DNA from: an uncultured Bacteroidia bacterium
GTDB taxonomy: Bacteria > Bacteroidota > Bacteroidia > Bacteroidales > F082
Length of the DNA stretch: 64,000 bases
Assembly: GCA_902786745.1 (NCBI GenBank)
Contig: CADADR010000011.1
Coordinates: 1-64,000, forward strand
Direction of reading: 5' to 3'
Within the stretch, counting starts at the first letter, position 1, and each line of letters begins with the position of its first letter. This document shows positions 24,856 to 34,497 of the stretch, piece by piece. Under the pieces are notes generated by a model. The model worked only from the letters and a program-made list of their open reading frames with translations, searched no databases and was not told where the DNA came from. Made by a program: the position numbers and the translations under genes.

Positions 24856-25545
24856 CTACAGCCTAAACATCACCGTCCCCACAATAGGCTTGTTGATGCG
24901 CAAAGGATATCCCATATACTGCGCCGTATAATCCTTGTCGAAATGGTTCAGCAAGCCATAACCTGACGAAATCCTGAAGGCGATGTCGTTATATTGGATT
25001 CCGATACCGAAATTCCACGACAGACCAATCCAATGCCATGTGGGTTTCCCGCTGTTTTCAAGCGGACTCCCAAAGATATAGCTGCCGCTTCCTGATATGA
25101 CTCCTGAAGCATCCGTTTTGCGGAAAATCACCAAATCCAGACTTGGACCCGTAAAGAGCTGAAGCTCGGTGTGGTCGCCCAACTTGTCATGGTATTGCAA
25201 CATAACAGGAATCACCCCAGTAAGGTCGTGGGCTTTCACCTCGAGAGTTTGTCCCTCTTCCTCGAATTTGGCGTAGGGGCGGCTGTATTCCATGCGGATG
25301 CCCGTCACGATGCCGAGAGGCGTCGTCCCCAGCATATACTCGCGGTCATATTCCGCACCGAAGGCAAAACTCATCTCACCTTGTTCCGAAGCGATATACG
25401 ACACGGTAATGCCGTTACACTGCATCGTCTTGCCCATCATGCAAACGCCTAATGTGTTATTGACTCTTTTTGTGTTCTTGGTTTGTTGTGCCGTGGCCGA
25501 CACAAGGCAGCACATCAAGGCTGCAATAATCAAAGATTTTTTCAT
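24856..25545 (-). CDS. Outer-membrane beta-barrel protein
   Basis: 229 aa from the ATG at 25545, where the signal peptide MKKSLIIAALMCCLVSATAQ begins. A frame-open extension upstream is excluded by the promoter box at 25586-25593. Strand-like segments (MSFAFGAEYDREYMLGTTPLGIVTGIRMEYS split over two strands, LSWNFGIGIQYNDIAFRISSGYG and similar) fit the PorT or outer-membrane barrel superfamily. It ends in VMFRL. The two copies of a tiny lipoprotein gene flank it. Specific function unknown. Confidence 0.7.
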   Translation of the reverse strand: MKKSLIIAALMCCLVSATAQQTKNTKRVNNTLGVCMMGKTMQCNGITVSYIASEQGEMSFAFGAEYDREYMLGTTPLGIVTGIRMEYSRPYAKFEEEGQTLEVKAHDLTGVIPVMLQYHDKLGDHTELQLFTGPSLDLVIFRKTDASGVISGSGSYIFGSPLENSGKPTWHWIGLSWNFGIGIQYNDIAFRISSGYGLLNHFDKDYTAQYMGYPLRINKPIVGTVMFRL

Positions 25546-25585
25546 TGTATTAAAGTTTAATTGTTCGCTTTGCAATTTTGTTCCA

Positions 25586-25593
25586 CAAAAGTA
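25586..25593 (-). promoter_or_regulatory. -7 promoter box (minus strand)
   Basis: TACTTTTG on the minus strand, about 41 bp before the ATG at 25545. Confidence 0.65.
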
Positions 25594-25694
25594 TAGCAAA
25601 AAATCGCTGTTTTTTCAAGTCCAAAGGCCATTACAAACTTTTGCAAAGCCAATTCTTTGTTTTACAACACGTTGCAGTTCCAGATTACAACATT

Positions 25695-25892
25695 TCATTT
25701 ATCGCTCTCCCACCTGCCCATCCCACCATGCAGCACCCTCCACCGCTGCATTTGCTCATCGAAGGCCTCCACCGAGTCCTTTTTCAGGCTGTCGGCAGGC
25801 TCCTTACCGCTTTGGATAGGGATTTTGGCAGGCTCCTTTTGGTCATTTTGCTGGCATCCCGCCAGCAAAAGAAGTGCAAGTAGGTTTACATT
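25695..25892 (-). pseudogene. Tiny lipoprotein (copy 2), start codon disrupted
   Basis: 65 open codons closely matching the lipoprotein at 24588-24809: a lipobox LLLLAGC, then QQNDQKEPAK, KKDSVEAFDEQMQRW and an ending GRWESDK. The open frame has no usable ATG, GTG or TTG before the lipobox. The only ATG in the right place is followed at once by TAA. Removing two bases (TA) there would give MNLLALLLLAGC, an ideal lipoprotein signal. It therefore looks like a start broken by a 2-bp indel, or less likely a non-standard start. It lies 5 bp after the leucine-rich-repeat gene. Confidence 0.6.
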
Positions 25893-25897
25893 TTACT

Positions 25898-26617
25898 TTA
25901 TCCCCCCACCATATAAATCTCCAACCTCGAAATGGTCCGAGGATTGAAGGAGGCATCGAACAATGTGGTGCTGTCGATGTAAAGCCTTTCAAGACGTTGG
26001 CAGTTGCGTAGGTTGGGGATGACGAGCATGCCGCCACTACCTGCCACATTCAGTTCCACCAACTCCGTTAGTTGGGCCAGCCCGACGGGCAGCTCCTGCA
26101 GCAGGTTGGTGCCGATGTAGAAAAACTCCAACGACTCCAATTTCCCGATGTCATTCGGCAGGTGATGCAGGGCGTTGTGCGTGACGGAGAGGTATTCCAA
26201 GTTCTTCAGCTCGCACAGTTCGTTGGGCAAGGTCTGCAGGTCGTTGTAGTCCAGTTCCAAATGCTTTAGGTTTTCGAGCTGGCCTATCTCTGGGGGTAAT
26301 GCCTTGATGTCGTTGTGTTTGAAGGAGATATACTCCAACTCGGTGAGTTCGCCGATGACTGGCGGGATGTAGGTGAGGCGGTTGGAACTGACCACCAGTT
26401 TCTTGAGGTGTTTCAGTTGTCCAATCTCCTCGGGAAGCGAGTCGAGGCCATTGCGGAAGAGGTAGAGTGTCTCGGCATTGGGGTTGGCCTCGATTTTCTC
26501 CACCAGGCGTTTGGCGCTGCGGTAGGTGATACGGATTTTCTTCTTGCCCTGTGCTTGGACATTGCCGCCTATGAGCATCAAAGCGGCGAGAAAGAAGATG
26601 ATGGTTGTTTTTTTCAT
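25898..26617 (-). CDS. Secreted leucine-rich-repeat protein
   Basis: 239 aa with a signal peptide (MKKTTIIFFLAALMLIGGNVQAQ). About six LRRs of 23 residues run from about residue 50 to 200, of the type LPPEIGQLENLKHLELDYND. LRRs of this class mediate protein binding. No T9SS domain or lipobox is seen, so the protein is probably periplasmic. It lies 60 bp after the gene at 26678 on the same strand and is likely cotranscribed with it. Confidence 0.8.
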   Translation of the reverse strand: MKKTTIIFFLAALMLIGGNVQAQGKKKIRITYRSAKRLVEKIEANPNAETLYLFRNGLDSLPEEIGQLKHLKKLVVSSNRLTYIPPVIGELTELEYISFKHNDIKALPPEIGQLENLKHLELDYNDLQTLPNELCELKNLEYLSVTHNALHHLPNDIGKLESLEFFYIGTNLLQELPVGLAQLTELVELNVAGSGGMLVIPNLRNCQRLERLYIDSTTLFDASFNPRTISRLEIYMVGG

Positions 26618-26677
26618 GATGATTCTTTTTTATTCTTTTACAAATTTTCCCGAGGAAAGCGTTTTCTTATCGTTCTG

Positions 26678-28171
26678 TCAATCTACCACCACCAACCGCA
26701 CATCGCTTTTGATCATGCCTTGCTCCATCAGCAGAAACAGCCGCTTCGTCTTGTCTGAATTATAGCTTTGGGCAGCAATGCCAAATTCGCCCTTGCCGTC
26801 GATGACATTCACCGTTTCATTACCCTCTTGATCCAAGATGATCTCGCGGAGCTTGGTCTGCAACAGCCGCGGGTCTTGTGAGGCCGCAGCGTCTGTCTCA
26901 GAGTATTCATACTTGCTGCAAACCATCGAATAATAGCAAAGATTGCCCTGCAAGTCGAACACGGCATCATTGACGGTCTCTTGGGGACCGACAATGTTAT
27001 TCCTATAGGGCTTTTTCCATAGCAGTTTTCCATCTGTATCGAACATGCTCAAGTTGCATCCTTTTTTCCCGAACCAATAATAAACACCCGTATGCGTGCT
27101 AATGGTTTCCGTATAGTCATACTCGCCTTTCACACAAACACGACCATCATTCATGAGAAAAGGATAAAAGTCTATCCAATGGACCTCGTTGTTTTTGTTC
27201 TTGCCTTCCTTGGCATTGACCAATACACCTACGTCTTCTTTTGTGAAAGGATACTCGTCAGAAGTGACGACAGCTTGTTCGTTCAAATCAAACAAGGTGA
27301 CATACATTCCTGAAAGGGCAGCATTCCTGTTGAACAAAAACATCCAGTCACCGTATTTCTCCCCTTTCAGGGAACCCGTAACCCAAAGACGGTCGCCGTT
27401 CAATGTAAGTTCCGCACTCCCGATGTTGACGGGCAGGGGAAACGACATCAGCTCTTCACCGTCATTCGTCATGACCACGAGAGCCGCTACCGCCTTGTCT
27501 TTGGAGTCGGCGAGATAATAGCCCACCAAAACGACTTTGCCATCATCGGTAATGACATAATCATGGAAATGAAAATCCGTATCCCTGCTCCATAGTGTCG
27601 CATTCGTTGTATTGTCCAACACTGCAATTTTCCATGTACCAGGAACTCCATTTTGGCATTCGTCCAATCGCACCAACGCACGATGGGATTGATCGGGCGA
27701 GGTCTTGGAGGAAACCGTAAGCATTTCCTTCAGTTTGACAGGATCCATATTGCTGAAATGCTTTTTCCCATCTTCGAAAGGCGAGAATCCGAGGTCTTCT
27801 GTCGAGGTCAGCGTCATGTCCGACTTTTTGAACGTGAGTTTTTCAAGACGATAGCCCTTAGCTTCATGCTTTACAGTTAGTACTTCGATATTCTCTCCAT
27901 ATATCCCGCCATAAATGAGCAAACGCATTGACATCTTACCCTTAAAATCTTTCTCGGTTTTAAGTGACAAATCGGTTTTGTCGAAACTAACGAGGGTGAT
28001 TTTACTGTAATAATCAAAGAAATAATAATAGGACTCGTCCTCTCCAATATACAAGGCCTGATTGGTGAGTTTTACGCCTTTGGCCAACGGGCCTTGCTTG
28101 ATAGTCGGCATTTGGGCGAATGAAAAGCATGTGTAAAACATGCCCAATAGAAATAATACCTTTGTTTTCAT
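26678..28171 (-). CDS. Secreted protein of unknown function (beta-propeller-like)
   Basis: 497 aa from the ATG at 28171, where a signal peptide ends at FAQ (MKTKVLFLLGMFYTCFSFAQ). Not recognised. The body shows repeated strand pairs with Asp/Gly turns (ITDDGKVVLVGYYLADSKD, LNGDRLWVTGSLKGEKYGD, MNDGRVCVKGEYDY, FDLQGNLCYYSM), spaced about 45-60 residues apart. This suggests a propeller of six or seven blades. No sorting domain. Probably the first gene of an operon with the LRR gene. Confidence 0.65.
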   Translation of the reverse strand: MKTKVLFLLGMFYTCFSFAQMPTIKQGPLAKGVKLTNQALYIGEDESYYYFFDYYSKITLVSFDKTDLSLKTEKDFKGKMSMRLLIYGGIYGENIEVLTVKHEAKGYRLEKLTFKKSDMTLTSTEDLGFSPFEDGKKHFSNMDPVKLKEMLTVSSKTSPDQSHRALVRLDECQNGVPGTWKIAVLDNTTNATLWSRDTDFHFHDYVITDDGKVVLVGYYLADSKDKAVAALVVMTNDGEELMSFPLPVNIGSAELTLNGDRLWVTGSLKGEKYGDWMFLFNRNAALSGMYVTLFDLNEQAVVTSDEYPFTKEDVGVLVNAKEGKNKNNEVHWIDFYPFLMNDGRVCVKGEYDYTETISTHTGVYYWFGKKGCNLSMFDTDGKLLWKKPYRNNIVGPQETVNDAVFDLQGNLCYYSMVCSKYEYSETDAAASQDPRLLQTKLREIILDQEGNETVNVIDGKGEFGIAAQSYNSDKTKRLFLLMEQGMIKSDVRLVVVD

Positions 28172-28202
28172 ATTTTGATGTAAATTTTCTGTGTTATGCA
28201 CG

Positions 28203-28210
28203 CAAAATTA
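28203..28210 (-). promoter_or_regulatory. -7 promoter box (minus strand)
   Basis: TAATTTTG followed by C on the minus strand, about 32 bp before the ATG at 28171. The rest of 28211-28394 holds no gene that I can see. Confidence 0.65.
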
Positions 28211-28394
28211 TTCAAAAAAACACCAAAAAAGCCATCTGTCAAGCCCTAAAACGGTTTTGTCCCTATCTATTTCGATTTTGAAATTTTCAATGTATTGACA
28301 TTCAAATATTTATAAAAAATCAGTTTTTTGGTTTGTCCATGTTTTTTTTGGTTTAGGAGACCATTAAAATGCGGTATTCTTATTGTCTGAAACG

Positions 28395-28429
28395 AAAAAA
28401 ATGGCCGCACTTGCAAAGTACGGCCATTT
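28395..28429 (-). terminator. Terminator of tyrS (minus strand)
   Basis: On the minus strand, TGGCCG...CGGCCA with an inner ACTT/AAGT extension, followed by six T. Confidence 0.88.
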
Positions 28430-28449
28430 AGAATAACAGATGTGGGTGA

Positions 28450-29748
28450 TTACTCCACCACAACCAAATAATAATTCTTCTTGCCCTTTTGCACAAGGAT
28501 GTACTTGCCGTCGATGAGGTCGGCGGGGGTCATCACCTTGTCCAAAGTGACCTTTTCCTTGTTGACGCTCACGCCGTTGGCTTGGGTCATCTTGCGGGCC
28601 TCGCCCTTCGAGGGGAAGATCTGCGTGTTGACGGCCATGAAGTCGACAATCGGGATGCCGGCTTCGAGGTCGGTGCGGGCGATGTGCTCCTGCGGCACGC
28701 CGTCGAAGATGTCCAAGAAGGTGGCTTCGTCGAGTTTCTCCAAGCCTTCCTTGGTCGACTTGCCGAAGAGGATGTTGGAGGCCTCGATGGCGGCATCCAA
28801 TGCTTCCTGCGAGTGCACCAACACGGTGACCTCCTGAGCCAAACGCTTTTGCAGCACACGCATGCCCGGGTCTTTCTTGTGCTCTTCAATCAGGGCATCG
28901 ATGGTCTCTTTATCCAGCGAGGTGAAGATCTTGATGTATTTCTCGGCGTCCTCGTCGCTGACATTGAGCCAGAACTGGTAGAACTTGTAAGGCGTGGTGC
29001 GCTTCGGGTCAAGCCAGATGTTGCCGCTCTCGGTCTTACCGAACTTCTTGCCGTCGGCCTTGGTGATGAGCGGACAAGTCAAGGCAAAGGCCTCGTTTTC
29101 AAAGCCTAATGTACGGCGAATCAACTCCGTGCCTGTGGTGATGTTGCCCCACTGGTCGTTACCACCGAGTTGCAGTTTGCAATTCTTGTGCTGGTATAGC
29201 CATAGGAAGTCATAGCCTTGCAGGAGCTGGTAGGTGAACTCGGTGAAGCTCAAGCCGTCGCGGGCGGTGCCGTTGAGACGCTGCTGCACGCTGTCCTTGG
29301 CCATCATGTAGTTCACGGTGATGTGCTTGCCCACCTCACGAGCGAAGTCGAGGAAGGTGAAGTCCTTCATCCAGTCGTAGTTGTTCACCATTTCGGCGGC
29401 ATTGGGCTCCTTCGAATCGAAGTCCAAGAACTTGGCCACCTGGGCCTTGATGCACTCTTGGTTGTGGCGCAAGGTCTCTTCGTTGAGCAGGTTGCGCTCT
29501 TGGCTCTTGCCCGAGGGGTCGCCAATCATGCCCGTGGCACCACCCACCAGGATGATGGGCTTGTGGCCGCAGCGTTGCAGATGGCGCAGCATCATGATGC
29601 CGCAAAGGTGTCCGATATGTAAGGAGTCGGCGGTCGGGTCGGTGCCGAGGTAAGCCGTTACCATTTCTTTCTGGAGGAGTTCTTCCGTGCCTGGCATGAT
29701 CTGTGCCAGCATTCCGCGCCAGCGGAGTTCTTCAACAAAATTCTTCAT
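28450..29748 (-). CDS. tyrS: Tyrosyl-tRNA synthetase
   Basis: 432 aa, normal length. It charges tRNA-Tyr. A class I Rossmann core has the HIGH motif at residues 44-47 (SLHIGHLCG) and the KMSKS equivalent KFGKT at 235-239. The tyrosine pocket motif [12 protein letters not shown] lies near 195. The C-terminal S4 RNA-binding domain covers about 350-432. Own promoter (29770-29777) and terminator. No T-box leader is seen, as expected in Bacteroidetes. Confidence 0.97.
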   Translation of the reverse strand: MKNFVEELRWRGMLAQIMPGTEELLQKEMVTAYLGTDPTADSLHIGHLCGIMMLRHLQRCGHKPIILVGGATGMIGDPSGKSQERNLLNEETLRHNQECIKAQVAKFLDFDSKEPNAAEMVNNYDWMKDFTFLDFAREVGKHITVNYMMAKDSVQQRLNGTARDGLSFTEFTYQLLQGYDFLWLYQHKNCKLQLGGNDQWGNITTGTELIRRTLGFENEAFALTCPLITKADGKKFGKTESGNIWLDPKRTTPYKFYQFWLNVSDEDAEKYIKIFTSLDKETIDALIEEHKKDPGMRVLQKRLAQEVTVLVHSQEALDAAIEASNILFGKSTKEGLEKLDEATFLDIFDGVPQEHIARTDLEAGIPIVDFMAVNTQIFPSKGEARKMTQANGVSVNKEKVTLDKVMTPADLIDGKYILVQKGKKNYYLVVVE

Positions 29749-29769
29749 CGTTAGGTATTAATTTGGGCG

Positions 29770-29777
29770 CAAAAATA
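29770..29777 (-). promoter_or_regulatory. -7 box of the tyrS promoter
   Basis: TATTTTTG followed by C on the minus strand, 22 bp before the tyrS ATG. It lies immediately after the stop codon of the upstream gene. Confidence 0.7.
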
Positions 29778-29778
29778 G

Positions 29779-30771
29779 TCAATTTTTGTAATTCCTCAAC
29801 CGACACTGCATATTCTTCACCACATTGCCACCAAACAGCCATGAGTCGGCAAAATGGAGGTTGCCTTTGGGAAACATCTCTTCATAGGCTGGGATGAAGA
29901 CCATCTCAGGGTCGAGGTCGAGGCAAACGGTATTGTGCTTGTATAGATAAGTCCTGGTCGGGCAAGGCACGATGAGAACACTGTCGCGAGCCTCGTTGTA
30001 TTTGGCCATGCCCAAATGGGACTCAGCAGTAATGGTGTCCGTAGCCATCGTCCAAGTGGTGGGGTTGATGCCGACCACGTCGCCACGCGAAACCATGCCT
30101 ATAGCCGTTGTATCTGTCACGGAATTGAAGATAACCAGACCTTGCATCGTGCTGTCGGTGGCTGGTTGCAGAGCTTCTGGATAGGCAGCCAGTTCTTCTG
30201 CACTGACGTGATACCCAATACAATAGGCAGCCACCATCTGTTTCCTTTGCTCTTCGGCCATACCGTTTTTCAGCAATTCGATGAGCATCTGCGAGCCTTG
30301 GCTGTGGCCCATCAGGAAGAAAGGCCTACCGTGGTTGTGATGCACCATATAATATTGGAAGGCATCGTTGACATCCTTTGCCGCTATTTGTGCCAACGAA
30401 TCCACTATCGCTTCGGGCTGTTGATAGGCCTCAAAGATCATCTGGCGGTAATAAGGCGCATAGAAGTTGTACTCGCCATACAGCATTTTGTTGAACCGCT
30501 GGTTGCCGTTGGCTTCCTCGCGCACTTCGGGCAGGCTGATGTCGGCAAACCAAGATGAGTCGTTGTCGGCAAAAGAAATGGTGGAGACGGTTGGATAGAC
30601 GTAAAACACGTCGGCAGTATGGCTTTCGTCGCCGCAGCTGTACCAATAAGCGGTGTCGGAATAGTCGATGGTCGCTTCAACAGCCTTTTGCTGTTTTTGT
30701 TGTGGCTTGCATGAAAAGGCTGTGACCACTACCAATGGCACCAAAAAGGCAAAAAAGAATCTGATTTTCAT
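29779..30771 (-). CDS. DUF3089 lipoprotein (alpha/beta-hydrolase-like)
   Basis: 330 aa from the ATG at 30771. The signal ends in a lipobox-like VVVTAFSC, so it is a probable lipoprotein. Family hallmarks: ADVFYVYPTVS near the start of the mature part, FNKMLYGEYNFYAPYYRQM, and a nucleophile elbow GHSQGS, matching DUF3089 of the alpha/beta hydrolase superfamily. The substrate is unknown. Divergent from glyA. Confidence 0.85.
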   Translation of the reverse strand: MKIRFFFAFLVPLVVVTAFSCKPQQKQQKAVEATIDYSDTAYWYSCGDESHTADVFYVYPTVSTISFADNDSSWFADISLPEVREEANGNQRFNKMLYGEYNFYAPYYRQMIFEAYQQPEAIVDSLAQIAAKDVNDAFQYYMVHHNHGRPFFLMGHSQGSQMLIELLKNGMAEEQRKQMVAAYCIGYHVSAEELAAYPEALQPATDSTMQGLVIFNSVTDTTAIGMVSRGDVVGINPTTWTMATDTITAESHLGMAKYNEARDSVLIVPCPTRTYLYKHNTVCLDLDPEMVFIPAYEEMFPKGNLHFADSWLFGGNVVKNMQCRLRNYKN

Positions 30772-30794
30772 AGGAGTTATCGGTTTTAGGCCGA

Positions 30795-30802
30795 CAAAAA
30801 TA
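30795..30802 (-). promoter_or_regulatory. -7 promoter box (minus strand)
   Basis: TATTTTTG on the minus strand, 24 bp before the DUF3089 ATG. Confidence 0.68.
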
Positions 30803-30891
30803 GTAAAAGTTATATTTTTTGTCGTAGACTCAATAAAATTTTGCAAATTTGCAGCTCCAACGATTAACATAAACAATCAACATAATTCAAC

Positions 30892-32190
30892 ATGAAAAGA
30901 GACGAAAAAATCTTTGATCTGATTCGCCAAGAGAAAGAGCGTCAGATGCACGGAATCGAACTCATCGCTTCTGAAAACTTTGTCAGCGAGCAAGTACTGG
31001 AAGCCATGGGTTCAGTCATGACCAACAAATACGCCGAGGGTTATCCTGGCAAACGTTATTACGGCGGCTGCCAAATCGTCGACCAGAGCGAGCAAATCGC
31101 CATCGACCGCGCCTGCCAACTGTTCAACGCCACTTTCGCCAACGTGCAGCCCCACTCGGGCGCACAGGCCAACATGGCCGTGATGCAAGCCCTGCTTGAA
31201 CCCGGCGACACCTTCATGGGTCTCGACCTCTCGCACGGTGGTCACCTCTCACACGGCAGCCCGGTCAACGCTTCGGGTATTCTCTACAAGCCCGTCGCCT
31301 ACCACGTGGCCAAGGAAACCGGTCGCGTCGACTACGACGAGATGGAGAAGATCGCCCTCGAATGCCATCCAAAACTCATCATCGCTGGCGCTTCGGCCTA
31401 CAGCCGTGACTGGGACTACAAGCGCATGCGCGCCATCGCCGACCAAGTGGGCGCCGTCCTCATGGCCGACGTCAGCCACCCCGCTGGCCTCATCGCCAAG
31501 GGCCTGCTCAACGACCCGCTGGAGTACTGCCACATCATCACCACCACGACCCACAAGACCCTCCGCGGTCCCCGTGGCGGCATGATCCTTATCCGTCATG
31601 ACTTCGAAGACCCGCGTGGCCGCAAGACCCCGAAGGGCGAAACGAAGATGATGTCTGCTTTGATCAACAGCGCCGTGTTCCCGGGCATCCAAGGTGGTCC
31701 TCTGGAGCACGTCATCGCTTCCAAGGCCGTTGCTTTCGGCGAAGCCCTCAGCGACGAGTACATGGAGTACATCCAGCAGGTGAGAAAGAACGCCGCCTTC
31801 ATGGCCAGAGCATTTATGGATAAAGGTTACGATGTCATCAGCGGTGGCACCGACAACCACTCCATGCTGATCGACCTCCGCGGCAAGTTCCCGGAGATCA
31901 CCGGTAAGATGGTGGAGAACACCCTTGTCCTTGCCGACATCACCGTCAACAAGAACATGGTGCCCTTCGACACCCGTTCGCCTTTCCTGACCTCTGGTCT
32001 GCGTGTTGGCACGCCCGCCATCACCACCCGTGGTCTGAAACAAGACAAGATGGCCGTCATCGTCGAATTGATTGACGACGTCATCAGCGACATCAATCCT
32101 GAGACCAAGACCGCTTCGGAGGCCAAGATCAACGCCGTCCGCGCCGAGGTCAACAAGATGATGAAGGATTATCCGCTCTTCGCATGGTAA
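30892..32190 (+). CDS. glyA: Serine hydroxymethyltransferase
   Basis: 432 aa, normal length. PLP enzyme that converts serine and tetrahydrofolate to glycine and methylene-tetrahydrofolate. IELIASENF near the N-terminus, [16 protein letters not shown] (44-60), HGGHLSHG, and the PLP lysine K222 in [14 protein letters not shown] are all present. GC-rich, C-ending codons suggest high expression. No perfect -7 box was found; the best candidate is AAATTTGC about 45 bp upstream. Confidence 0.98.
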   Translation: MKRDEKIFDLIRQEKERQMHGIELIASENFVSEQVLEAMGSVMTNKYAEGYPGKRYYGGCQIVDQSEQIAIDRACQLFNATFANVQPHSGAQANMAVMQALLEPGDTFMGLDLSHGGHLSHGSPVNASGILYKPVAYHVAKETGRVDYDEMEKIALECHPKLIIAGASAYSRDWDYKRMRAIADQVGAVLMADVSHPAGLIAKGLLNDPLEYCHIITTTTHKTLRGPRGGMILIRHDFEDPRGRKTPKGETKMMSALINSAVFPGIQGGPLEHVIASKAVAFGEALSDEYMEYIQQVRKNAAFMARAFMDKGYDVISGGTDNHSMLIDLRGKFPEITGKMVENTLVLADITVNKNMVPFDTRSPFLTSGLRVGTPAITTRGLKQDKMAVIVELIDDVISDINPETKTASEAKINAVRAEVNKMMKDYPLFAW

Positions 32191-32214
32191 ACCCAGCAAA
32201 GACAAGAAAACGTC

Positions 32215-32246
32215 AAAAAGTCGCTCCAATGGGGCGACTTTTTTTG
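32215..32246 (+). terminator. Terminator of glyA
   Basis: AAAAAGTCGC pairs with GGGCGACTTTTT across a short loop and runs into a T-tract. Confidence 0.88.
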
Positions 32247-32278
32247 TTCCAGATTGTCTTTGGTGTTCCAAAAACTCC

Positions 32279-32286
32279 TATCTTTG
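32279..32286 (+). promoter_or_regulatory. -7 promoter box
   Basis: TATCTTTG followed by C, 29 bp before the ATG at 32315. TTG at 32254-32256 could serve as -33. Confidence 0.68.
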
Positions 32287-32314
32287 CATCCCGTATTTTT
32301 AATTCCTAGGCACC

Positions 32315-33796
32315 ATGAAAACCACTAAAAAATACGGGTTCGACAACGATAAATACCTCAAAATCCAGTCAGAACACATCAAAGACCGCATTGCAAAATT
32401 CGGTGATAAACTGTATCTCGAATTCGGCGGCAAACTCTTCGACGACTTCCACGCCAGCCGTGTGCTGCCTGGCTTCCAGCCCGATAGTAAGCTGAAAATG
32501 CTCTCCCAATTGATTGACGAAGCTGAGATCATCATCGTCATCAGCGCTGTCGACATTGAGAAGAACAAGGTGCGCGGTGACTTGGGCATCACCTACGATG
32601 TGGATGTGCTCCGTCTGCGCGAGGAGTTTATAAGCCGTGGTTTCGTGGTGAATTCTGTGGTGGTCACCCACTACAACGGTCAGGCCAGCACCGATGCCTA
32701 CCGTCAACGTCTAGAGCGCATGGGCATTAAGGTGTATTACCACCGTATCATCGAAGGCTATCCCAACAACGTGGCCCTCATCGACTCGGAGGAAGGCTTC
32801 GGCCGCAACGACTATGTGGAGACAACACGTCCTTTGGTGGTAGTCACTGCTCCTGGTCCTGGTAGCGGCAAGATGGCCGTCTGCCTCAGTCAACTCTACC
32901 ACGAGAACAAGCGTGGCATCAAGGCTGGCTATGCCAAGTTTGAGACTTTCCCCGTGTGGAACCTGCCGCTGAAGCACCCCGTCAACGTGGCCTACGAAGC
33001 TGCCACTGCCGACCTTAGCGACGTCAACATGATCGACCCATTCCATCTGGAAGCCTATGGGAATACCGCAGTCAACTATAACCGCGACATCGAGATCTTC
33101 CCTGTGCTGAATGCCATCTTTGAGAGCATCTATGGTGAGAATCCCTATAAGTCGCCGACCGACATGGGCGTCAACATGGTAGGTTACTGCCTGAGCGACG
33201 ACGCTGTGTGTTGTGAGGCCTCGAAACAGGAAATCATTCGTCGTTATTATACTGCTTTGTGTAACCTGGCCAAGGGTAAAGGCTCTGAAAACGAGGTTAA
33301 TAAGATTGCCCTGCTGATGAAACAGGCCAAAATCACCACTGCCTTGCGCAAGACCACCATCGCCGCCAAGGAGAGAAAGGAGAAGGAAGGTGTGGCCTCA
33401 GCCGCCATCGAGTTGGAAGATGGCACCCTCATCACCGCCCATACCAGCGACCTGCTCGGTCCCAGCGCTGCCTTGATCTTGAACGCCACCAAACACATTG
33501 CGGGCATACCCCATGAGGTGAAACTCATCCCTCAAGCCATGATTGAGCCCATCCAGACTACCAAAGTGAATTACCTGCATGGCCGTAACCCGCGCCTGCA
33601 CACCGACGAGGTGCTTGTAGCCCTCTCCATGCTCAGCCTATGGGACGAAAACTGCAAGAAAGCTTTGGAGTGCCTGCCTCAACTGAAAGGTTGCCAAGTG
33701 CATAGTACCGTGATGCTCAGCGAAGTAGACCAGAAGATATTCAAGAAATTGGGTATCGGTTTGACTTGCGACCCCGTGGCAAAGAAGAATCAATAA
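32315..33796 (+). CDS. DUF1846 family protein
   Basis: 493 aa, cytoplasmic, full-length for the family. Conserved segments include KYLKIQSEHI at the start, FGGKLFDDFHASRVLPGF, the GPGSGKMAVCLSQLYHE loop (P-loop-like, near 190) and NLAKGKGSENEVNKIALLMKQA. Structures of this family show a nucleotide-binding fold, but the reaction is unsettled, so I give no function. Single gene with its own promoter. The last 7 bp overlap the convergent lipoprotein gene. Confidence 0.92.
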   Translation: MKTTKKYGFDNDKYLKIQSEHIKDRIAKFGDKLYLEFGGKLFDDFHASRVLPGFQPDSKLKMLSQLIDEAEIIIVISAVDIEKNKVRGDLGITYDVDVLRLREEFISRGFVVNSVVVTHYNGQASTDAYRQRLERMGIKVYYHRIIEGYPNNVALIDSEEGFGRNDYVETTRPLVVVTAPGPGSGKMAVCLSQLYHENKRGIKAGYAKFETFPVWNLPLKHPVNVAYEAATADLSDVNMIDPFHLEAYGNTAVNYNRDIEIFPVLNAIFESIYGENPYKSPTDMGVNMVGYCLSDDAVCCEASKQEIIRRYYTALCNLAKGKGSENEVNKIALLMKQAKITTALRKTTIAAKERKEKEGVASAAIELEDGTLITAHTSDLLGPSAALILNATKHIAGIPHEVKLIPQAMIEPIQTTKVNYLHGRNPRLHTDEVLVALSMLSLWDENCKKALECLPQLKGCQVHSTVMLSEVDQKIFKKLGIGLTCDPVAKKNQ

Positions 33797-34422
33797 GCCC
33801 GTATCGCCCTCACATAAAACGCGAGCGTCTTCAATGAATCGCTGATGACGATTTGTCCGTCCTGCAGACGAACCGCTGCAGCCCCACGTGTGCCTGTCTC
33901 GGTACTCGACCAATAGGTCTTGTCCTCCAAGGTGGGATATCCCAACGAGTCGAGCGTGGCATTCACGGCCTCTTGGTTCAACAAGAGATAGCGCAATTCC
34001 GTACTCGAAGGCACATACCATTGTTTGTGGTTGATCATACGATGCGGATAATGCACCAGATGCCATGTGTTTCGCTGATAACTCCAGTCGATAGTGGGGT
34101 AATAGTAAAGGTCATAGATGGACATGAGGATGTTGGTGTTGTTCCATCCTTCGTATGGATTGGTGGCCCCTGTCTCACACACGATATAGGCAGGCTCACA
34201 CCAAGGGAGCTTTGTCTCTTCAAGGCTGACCATCAGCCCATTATGGTTGGTAATGGTATAGAATACGACGCCTTCCAACGTGTCGTTGCGGAAATAATCG
34301 CCAACTTTATATGTGGGGTAGTTGGGCTCAGGGGTCTCACCCCCTCCTTGTGGCGTCTCGGGTTTGTTGCATGAGACGCAAACGACGATAAGGATGACGA
34401 TAAAAGGAAGCGCTTTTTTCAT
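33790..34422 (-). CDS. DUF1566/Lcl_C-like lipoprotein
   Basis: 210 aa. Signal MKKALPFIVILIVVCVSC with the lipobox Cys18, then a Gly/Pro linker (NKPETPQGGGETPEP). The C-terminal part has the pattern of DUF1566 or FISUMP-type lectin-like folds: WYVPSSTELRYLL, YWSSTETGT, then VRAIRAY at the very end. These domains are common on Bacteroidetes surface lipoproteins; the ligand is unknown. Its 3' end overlaps the DUF1846 gene by 7 bp. Confidence 0.75.
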   Translation of the reverse strand: MKKALPFIVILIVVCVSCNKPETPQGGGETPEPNYPTYKVGDYFRNDTLEGVVFYTITNHNGLMVSLEETKLPWCEPAYIVCETGATNPYEGWNNTNILMSIYDLYYYPTIDWSYQRNTWHLVHYPHRMINHKQWYVPSSTELRYLLLNQEAVNATLDSLGYPTLEDKTYWSSTETGTRGAAAVRLQDGQIVISDSLKTLAFYVRAIRAY

Positions 34423-34438
34423 TAGGTTGATTTTTATG

Positions 34439-34446
34439 CAAAAGTA
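34439..34446 (-). promoter_or_regulatory. -7 promoter box (minus strand)
   Basis: TACTTTTG on the minus strand, 17 bp before the lipoprotein ATG. Confidence 0.65.
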
Positions 34447-34466
34447 AGAAAATGGAGAAAATATTG

Positions 34467-34474
34467 TATTTTTG
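34467..34474 (+). promoter_or_regulatory. -7 promoter box
   Basis: TATTTTTG followed by C, 24 bp before the GH89 ATG. It is divergent from the box at 34439. Confidence 0.68.
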
Positions 34475-34497
34475 CCCTAAATAAAAACCCGTATCCA

